A stretch of DNA of 64,000 nt from JACRCT01 sp049841135 (GTDB lineage: Bacteria > Myxococcota > Myxococcia > Myxococcales > UBA5297). Positions 59,000 to 64,000 of the stretch are shown here, piece after piece. A model generated the notes under the pieces. That model did no database searches, had not been told where the DNA came from, and was given only the letters and a program-made list of their open reading frames with translations. Numbering within the stretch: the stretch's first letter is position 1; each line of letters opens with the position of its first letter. The DNA is taken from NCBI GenBank assembly GCA_049841135.1, contig JASGHK010000004.1, forward strand, positions 2,046,001-2,110,000. Reading direction: 5' to 3'. A program made the position numbers and the translations under genes.

Positions 59000-59030
59000 G
59001 TTCCGAATCCTCCGAATCCGGCTTGGAAGC
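59000..59030. repeat. Right-hand remnant of the interrupted repeat unit
   Basis: GTTCCGAATCCTCCGAATCC continues the 57354 repeat copy across the insertion; the first nine bases are the target duplication. Confidence 0.85.
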
Positions 59031-59039
59031 CGGGCGCTA

Positions 59040-59732
59040 CTACCCCGCCTTGCGCTGCCGGAACTCCGCCATCGCCTTCTCGATCACCTGCAGCGCCTGC
59101 GCGCCGTCCTCGACACAGACGGGCAGGTCGAGGTCCTTCTCGCTGGCAAGTGGCGTGGGCTTGCCCAGCATGTGCTGCTTCGCCCAGCCGACGAGGTCCT
59201 TCCACATCGGCCCGACGAAGACGAGCGGCACGTCCAGGTGCTTGACCTGCAAGAGCTGCCAGACCATCAGCGACTCGAGCGCGGTGCCGATGCCGCCGTC
59301 GACGACCACGAAGGCGTTCGAGAGCCGCGCGAAGTGGTGCAGGCGCGTGAAGAAGGTCTGGTGCGTGTAGGCCTGCTCCACGAAGGGGTTGGCGTCCTTC
59401 TCGAACGGCAGCTCCACGCGGATGCCGATGCTGGCGCGCTCATTCTTGGGGTCGCCCAGCTGCGCGCCCTCGTTCGCCGCCTGCATCAGGCCCGGCCCTC
59501 CGCCGGTGACGATGGAGCAGCCGCGCGCGGAGAGCACCTTCGCCAGGTCACGCACCTGCGCGTAGGCCGCGTCGCCCGGCTTGATCCGCGCGGAACCGAA
59601 GATGGTGACGCGGAACTCGTCCGACGCTGGCGGCCTCAGCTTGGCGAGCTGGTTGACCACCTCCCACAGGCTGCGCAGCGACGATTCGACGATCTGGTCC
59701 TGGTGGGCGGAACGGTCAGCGTTGTCGGCCAT
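59040..59732 (-). CDS. LOG-family Rossmann protein (TIGR00730-like)
   Basis: A 230-residue protein. The family motifs are GSARIKPGD near the start, IVTGGGPGLMQAANEGA, and DGGIGTALESLM, corresponding to the PGGxGTxxE nucleotide-binding motif with Asp in place of the first Pro. LOG-like enzymes hydrolyse nucleoside 5'-monophosphates such as cytokinin riboside phosphates or AMP; the substrate here is not known. The start at 59732 (MADNADRS) is preferred, with an alternative four codons upstream. It begins just inside the window side of the repeat remnant. Confidence 0.78.
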   Translation of the reverse strand: MADNADRSAHQDQIVESSLRSLWEVVNQLAKLRPPASDEFRVTIFGSARIKPGDAAYAQVRDLAKVLSARGCSIVTGGGPGLMQAANEGAQLGDPKNERASIGIRVELPFEKDANPFVEQAYTHQTFFTRLHHFARLSNAFVVVDGGIGTALESLMVWQLLQVKHLDVPLVFVGPMWKDLVGWAKQHMLGKPTPLASEKDLDLPVCVEDGAQALQVIEKAMAEFRQRKAG

Positions 59733-59801
59733 GGTGGATTCCATCCAGCGCGAGAGCGCCGGTTCTCAGGGGCAGTCACAGCGGGCTCAGCACAGCGACC
59801 G

Positions 59802-60986
59802 CTACTTGCAGTAGGCGTCCAGCGCGATCACGCCTGGGTTGCAGCTGACGAGCTGCGAGCACTTGTACTCCTGGGCCACAGCAGTGGCGGCACAGTAGCA
59901 GCTCGTGCCGGACGGGCAGCCAGAGCAGTCGTCCTTGTTGCACGGGGGGTAGGCCGTGCCTCCGTCCGTGTCCCCTGGCTTTCGGCAGCTGCAGGAGGCG
60001 GTGTCGCAGACCTCGCCCATGCCCATGCACGGCGGGTTGCAGTCGGAGCAGGCGGTGTCGCTGCACTTGTGCGTGTTGGTGTCGCACTCCTTGTCGCCCG
60101 TGCAGCAGTTGGGACAGAAGCCGGCGTCGGTGGGGCGCGGCAGGCAGCCCCACTCGCACTGGCCCGTCGACCTGTCGCAGAAGTGGCCGGGAGAGATGGT
60201 CTTGCACGGATCGTCGTTGGTGCAGCCGGTGGAGACCTCTTCGCACCTGCCGCCGACGCAGTCGTAGCCGCTGCCACACTGCTCCTTGGTGGAGCACGGG
60301 CCGCAGAGGTAGCCGCCACCATCGGCCTGGATACAGGCACGATCGCCGCACTTGCTGCGGTCGGGCGGGACGCACTCCGGCGCCACCTGGCAGCGCTGCT
60401 CCTGGCACAGCTCGCCGAGGGCGCAGTCGTCGCCGCTCACGCAGGGCCCGCACTGGTTGGTGACCTGGTTGTCGCAGTGCGGCGCCGGCAGGCCGCCGTC
60501 GAGGACCATGCCCTTGCAGTCGGCGTTCGAGAAGCAGCCCACGATGCAGACGGAGGGGCTCGCGTTGTAGTTGCAGACCTGGCCGGCCACGCACTCGTCG
60601 TTGGTCAGGCAGGTGCCGTTCGGGCTGGGCGCCTGGCACTTCTTGCTCTTGCAGATCTGGCCGGATGGGCACTCCGCGCGGGTGGTGCAGGCGGCCACCG
60701 AGGCGTCGCCCACGCCGCAGGCGCTGCCGACGCACTTGATGCACTTGAAGTACTGGTCGCAGGTCTGGCCAGCCGTGCAGGTGTCGGCGGTGCACTTGAC
60801 GCACCGGCCCTCCTTGCAGTCGCCCTCGACGCAGTCGAAGGTCTCGACGCACTCCGGGACGAAGACGTCCGCAGACTGGTGCCCTGCGTCCTTGCGCCCG
60901 GTGTTGCCAGGGCCGGTGGAGCAGGTCATGAGCGCGATGCCGGCGCCGAAGACGGCCGCGGTCGTCCAAAGCTTGCCCAGTCGCAT
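59802..60986 (-). CDS. Cysteine-rich lipoprotein
   Basis: A 394-residue exported protein. The lipobox is LMTC (GIALMTCSTG). The mature chain is almost entirely short disulphide modules with the patterns C-x-x-x-x-x-C-x-x-G-x-x-C and Q-x-C-x-x-x-x-C (ECVETFDCVEGDCKEGRC, TCTAGQTCDQYFKC, CPSGQICKSKKC). GGAGGG lies just upstream of the ATG. This resembles the cysteine-rich proteins at 44184 and 61086 and belongs to the same secreted group. Function unknown. Confidence 0.68.
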   Translation of the reverse strand: MRLGKLWTTAAVFGAGIALMTCSTGPGNTGRKDAGHQSADVFVPECVETFDCVEGDCKEGRCVKCTADTCTAGQTCDQYFKCIKCVGSACGVGDASVAACTTRAECPSGQICKSKKCQAPSPNGTCLTNDECVAGQVCNYNASPSVCIVGCFSNADCKGMVLDGGLPAPHCDNQVTNQCGPCVSGDDCALGELCQEQRCQVAPECVPPDRSKCGDRACIQADGGGYLCGPCSTKEQCGSGYDCVGGRCEEVSTGCTNDDPCKTISPGHFCDRSTGQCEWGCLPRPTDAGFCPNCCTGDKECDTNTHKCSDTACSDCNPPCMGMGEVCDTASCSCRKPGDTDGGTAYPPCNKDDCSGCPSGTSCYCAATAVAQEYKCSQLVSCNPGVIALDAYCK

Positions 60987-61085
60987 GGGGTCCCTCCGAG
61001 TCAGAGGCCCAGACAGTAGAAGGCGCCCGAGGCGCGCGTCAACGCGGCCCCCTCTCTCGGCGTCTCTCGATCTCGAACGCGCGAC

Positions 61086-63131
61086 CTATGGCTTTGCCGC
61101 CAGCCGCGCCAGCCGACCCGCGTCTCCGCCGATCCACATGAAGCCCGACGAGTCGTAGGTCGCGGTGCGGACGGTCTGCTGGCCCCAGGTCGTCGACGAC
61201 AGGCCGATGAGCAGGACGGTGTCGGGCTTCTCGGTGTTCTGCTCGGTGCGGTAGCGGGCCAGGCGCGATCCGTTCCCGCCGACGTAGACCGAGTGATTGA
61301 CGGGATCCACCGCGAGCGCCCACAGGTCGTTCGTGCGCTTGTCGCTGCCCGGCGCGCCCCACAGCCCCTCGAGCTTGGAGGTCAGGTCCGTCGACGTGTC
61401 GGAGGCCGGGGTCCAGCGCGCGAACGCGCCGCCCTCCTCGTAGGCGAAGGCTCCGCCGACGTAGAGCGCCTTGGCCGCCGGGTCCCAGCCCAGCCCGGTG
61501 GGGACGTCCATGTAGCTCAGGACCTTCGTTCCGCTGCTCGCGCACTTCTGAAAGGTGCCGGTAGCCAGGTCGAGCTTGTGGATCCCATTCCAGGGCTTGC
61601 CCAGGCCCGCCGCCCACAAGGCTCGCCCCGGCTCGTCGAGGGTGAGGACGGTGATGGTGCACGCCTGGGGCGTCGGAAGGCAGGAGTTGCTGCAGCTGTT
61701 GAGCCCCACGTCGCACTGGTCGGCGTCGGGCCGGTAGCGGACCAGGTGCGAGGGGCCGCAGGCGGTGGTGTCGTTGACGACCAGGTAGAGCGCCTTGCCG
61801 GTCGCGTCGAAGACCATCGCGTCGACGGACCACGGGTCGGTGGTGAGCGCGTGCTTTGCCGACAGATCGAACGCCGTGTCCGCGCCCGGATGGTTGGCGT
61901 CGGTCCCGAGCCAGCCCTTGGGATGGTAGAGCGCGAAGCGCCCCTTCTTGGCGCCGCCGAGGTAGAGCACCTTCGAGCCCGGGTCCCACGCCAGGGAGAC
62001 GATGTTGGCGCCGCCCCAGAAGCCGGAGAGCTTGGCCGAGAGGTCCGTCGCGACGCAGGCGCGGTCGAAGTGCACGAGCTTGCCGCCCTCGCCGCCCACG
62101 TAGACGCCGTCGTCGGCCACGGCGATGGCGCGCACGGCGGAGCTGCCCAGCGCGCTCTGCAGCGAGTCGCTGACGTCGAAGAAGTCCATGGCGACGCACT
62201 CCGAGGGCTTGCCGTCGCAGGTGTAGCCGCACTCCTTGGTGCAGGCGCGCGAGCAGCCGTCGCCGCTGACGCGGTTCTGGTCGTCGCACTCCTCGGCCCC
62301 GTCGATCCTCCCGTTGCCGCAGGGCTCGTCGGCGCAGGTGCCGGCCTTGCAGGCCTTCGACGCGCCGCAGTCCATGGTCTCGCAGTCGGAGTCGGCGCAG
62401 TCGGTCTGGCCATCGCAGTCATCGTCGCTTCCGTCTCCGCAGACCATCTCGTGCGCCGGGCAGGCCACGCACGCGCCCTGCGCGCAGTGGAAGCCCTGGG
62501 CGCAGGTCAGCGCGGCGCAGCCCGGATCGCCACACTTGCCGTCGAGGCAGGCCTGGCCATCCGGGCAGGCCCCGGCGTCGCCGCAGGCGAGCGGCACGCA
62601 GCGGCCCTGGGCGCAGGCCTCGGTCGCCTTGCACTGGATGCCGACGCAGGACGGCGCCACGCACTGGCCATCGACACAGGCCGCGCCCTCGCCGCAGGCG
62701 GTCTCGCCGCACACCTTGCCCTTGCACAGGCCGTTGACGCAGACGGCGTCGACCGCGCAGGTCTTCTCGGCGCAGCCGGTCCAGACGCACTGGTCCTTCA
62801 CGCAGACCTCGCCGGCGGCGCACGCCTTGCTGCCGCAGCTGAGCGGCAGGCACTTGCCGAAGGCGCAGCCCTCGGTCGCGGCGCAGGTCATGTCCACGCA
62901 GTCCGCGGCGCGGCACTGGCCGTCGACGCACCCCTCGCTGGCGTGGCACGGGTGGTCGCCGCAGCGCACCGGCAGGCACTTCTCGGCGACGCACCGCTCC
63001 TCGCCAGACTTGCAGTCGCCATCGGCGCTGCAGGTCGTGACGGGAGGCGGCTCGGTCGTCTTCGGGCAGGCGGCCAGGGCGAGCAGATAGGCGCCGAGCA
63101 GGACGCACGAGAAGAGGCGGCAGGAGCGCAT
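61086..63131 (-). CDS. Cysteine-rich repeat and beta-propeller surface lipoprotein
   Basis: A 681-residue exported protein. The lipobox is LAAC. Residues to about 230 are short Cys modules with A-x-G-x-x-C-V-x-x-x-C repeats (EGCVDGQCRAADC, EGCAFGKCLPLSC). A Myxococcus-type disulphide repeat follows (CGNGRIDGAEECDDQN then GDGCSRACTKECGY, DUF4215-like). The C-terminal 370 residues are a beta-propeller-like region with VYVGGEGGKLVHF, VLYLGGAKKGRFALY and VYVGGNGSRLARYR repeats. A surface binding role is likely; the ligand is unknown. Confidence 0.75.
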   Translation of the reverse strand: MRSCRLFSCVLLGAYLLALAACPKTTEPPPVTTCSADGDCKSGEERCVAEKCLPVRCGDHPCHASEGCVDGQCRAADCVDMTCAATEGCAFGKCLPLSCGSKACAAGEVCVKDQCVWTGCAEKTCAVDAVCVNGLCKGKVCGETACGEGAACVDGQCVAPSCVGIQCKATEACAQGRCVPLACGDAGACPDGQACLDGKCGDPGCAALTCAQGFHCAQGACVACPAHEMVCGDGSDDDCDGQTDCADSDCETMDCGASKACKAGTCADEPCGNGRIDGAEECDDQNRVSGDGCSRACTKECGYTCDGKPSECVAMDFFDVSDSLQSALGSSAVRAIAVADDGVYVGGEGGKLVHFDRACVATDLSAKLSGFWGGANIVSLAWDPGSKVLYLGGAKKGRFALYHPKGWLGTDANHPGADTAFDLSAKHALTTDPWSVDAMVFDATGKALYLVVNDTTACGPSHLVRYRPDADQCDVGLNSCSNSCLPTPQACTITVLTLDEPGRALWAAGLGKPWNGIHKLDLATGTFQKCASSGTKVLSYMDVPTGLGWDPAAKALYVGGAFAYEEGGAFARWTPASDTSTDLTSKLEGLWGAPGSDKRTNDLWALAVDPVNHSVYVGGNGSRLARYRTEQNTEKPDTVLLIGLSSTTWGQQTVRTATYDSSGFMWIGGDAGRLARLAAKP

Positions 63132-63239
63132 GGCGGCGACCTCGTGGGGGCGGCAGGAAGGCCCGAGAGCTTATTACGAAAGGCTCCCCGTCCGGGCCGG
63201 ACCCTCGCCGCCTCGCGACGATCGGTTACAGTGCCGCCG

Positions 63240-63909
63240 ATGAACCCCCGGCGAACGACCGACAAGTACACCGCCGTCGACCCCGCGCAGGCGCGCGCCT
63301 ACCGGCTCGCCGGCGACCTCGGCAGGATCCAGGTGGACACCGCCAGCGCCGACCGCGTCCAACGCCCTCTGGCCTGGGCGCTCGACGTCCGCCGCTCCGA
63401 GGGCGACCTGAAGGCGCTCATCGTCGGCGGCGCCAAGGGCTGCCCGACGCTGTTCGTGCTCGAGGTCCCGGTGTCCTCCGCGGCGTTGGGCCTCGTCATG
63501 GGCAAGGCGGTGGCGTTGGCCGCGATGGGCCGGACGCTCGCGCCCGGGGACACGCTCACGCCGCTGCCCGAGCACTTCGGCAGCGCGCTCGACCCGGCCC
63601 AGCTCCCCGGCGTCTTCCGCATCGTGCACGCGATGGAGATCGACAAGAGCTTGAAGGGCCCTGATCTGCTGGGCGTCGTGGCCGGCGGTTCGTCGGCGGC
63701 GGTGCGCGGCCCGTTGGCCAAGCTCGAGGCCACCCTGCGGCGGCTGCAGCGGCTGCGCGAGGCCGAGGCGCCGGTGGTGATGCGCGACAACGAGGTCCGG
63801 CTGATCCAGACGCTCCTCGCGCGCCTGTCGGCGGCCGGCTGGGACCGCGTCGCCGATCCGCTCCCGCCGGATTCTGGCGACGCTCGCCGACGAGATCGCC
63901 AAGGGCTGA
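63240..63909 (+). CDS. Hypothetical protein, one frameshift
   Basis: About 222 residues after repair. There is no signal peptide or membrane helix; the protein is rich in leucine and arginine helices toward the C-terminus (LAKLEATLRRLQRLREAEAP) and has a hydrophobic strand-like centre (ALIVGGAKGCPTLFVLEVPV). The frame shifts +1 at GATTC (63870-63874); removing one base gives PPDLATLADEIAKG and a stop at 63909. Without repair the frame runs off the window. Function not recognised. Confidence 0.5.
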
Positions 63910-63983
63910 GCCCAGCCCACCGTTTCCACAAAGCAGGCCCGGTCATCTACAGTGAGCGGGTCCTGAGCGTTCCGGAGGCGCCG

Positions 63984-64000
63984 ATGATGACCCGGGTCTG
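63984..64000 (+). CDS. Start of a further gene (partial)
   Basis: GGAGG at 63974-63978 precedes an ATGATG (63984) five bases later, with the frame open to the window end. Only about five codons are visible, so no product can be given. Confidence 0.3.

Overview
This window reads as a high-GC chromosome segment from a Myxococcota (deltaproteobacterial) bacterium. The signs are a MYXO-CTERM-type sorting tail, a Myxococcus-type disulphide repeat, many cysteine-rich and ASH/choice-of-anchor lipoproteins, a very large multihaem cytochrome, and operons packed with 4-base start/stop overlaps. The species cannot be named from sequence alone. Lineage and function calls come from motif and family recognition; no database search was run.

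Layout: (1) 190-10068 (+): a giant CxxCH/CxxxxCH cytochrome lipoprotein, then resB, a small lipoprotein, a TMTC-like membrane protein and ccsA, forming a System II cytochrome c maturation cluster. (2) 10072-20617: a B12-binding radical SAM protein, a membrane proton-pumping pyrophosphatase with a structured leader, a patatin, a tRNA-Lys beside a long inverted repeat, a TatD-type hydrolase, an SDR and a hydrolase lipoprotein. (3) 20694-26366 (-): pyrC-E-F-B-I-D-K, the UMP pathway except carbamoyl phosphate synthase. (4) 26436-27106 (+): a Phd/VapC-type toxin-antitoxin pair. (5) 27623-43710 (-): a 16-kb purine operon guaB-purM-L-Q-H-(purC-purE fusion)-purB-D-N-F-guaA, leading from PRPP to IMP and GMP. 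(6) 44184-63131: secreted and lipid-anchored proteins (cysteine-rich, VWA, ASH, FG-GAP, propeller), a bacterial pentameric ligand-gated ion channel, a LOG-family enzyme, and an ISKra4-like insertion sequence sitting in a tandem repeat array with a clear 9-bp target duplication. (7) A hypothetical gene and the start of another close the window.

Reading-frame quality: thirteen otherwise intact genes, several normally essential (purL, purH, purB, purN, purC-purE, hppA), are broken by 15 frameshifts. Fourteen are +1 shifts, and thirteen of these have one extra base inside what would otherwise be GATC, GATG/CATC or GAGCTC. Removing that base restores family-consistent protein. I treat them as probable systematic consensus errors and annotate each gene across its shift, but the pattern is itself a main observation.

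Other points of interest: the PurC-PurE fusion has the animal PAICS domain order; a pLGIC is paired with a small soluble protein; a perfect 40-bp palindrome lies at 46068-46107; a five-copy 9-nt minisatellite lies in frame inside purH; a widespread repeat word is built into the purB start; and the hppA leader has riboswitch-like features.
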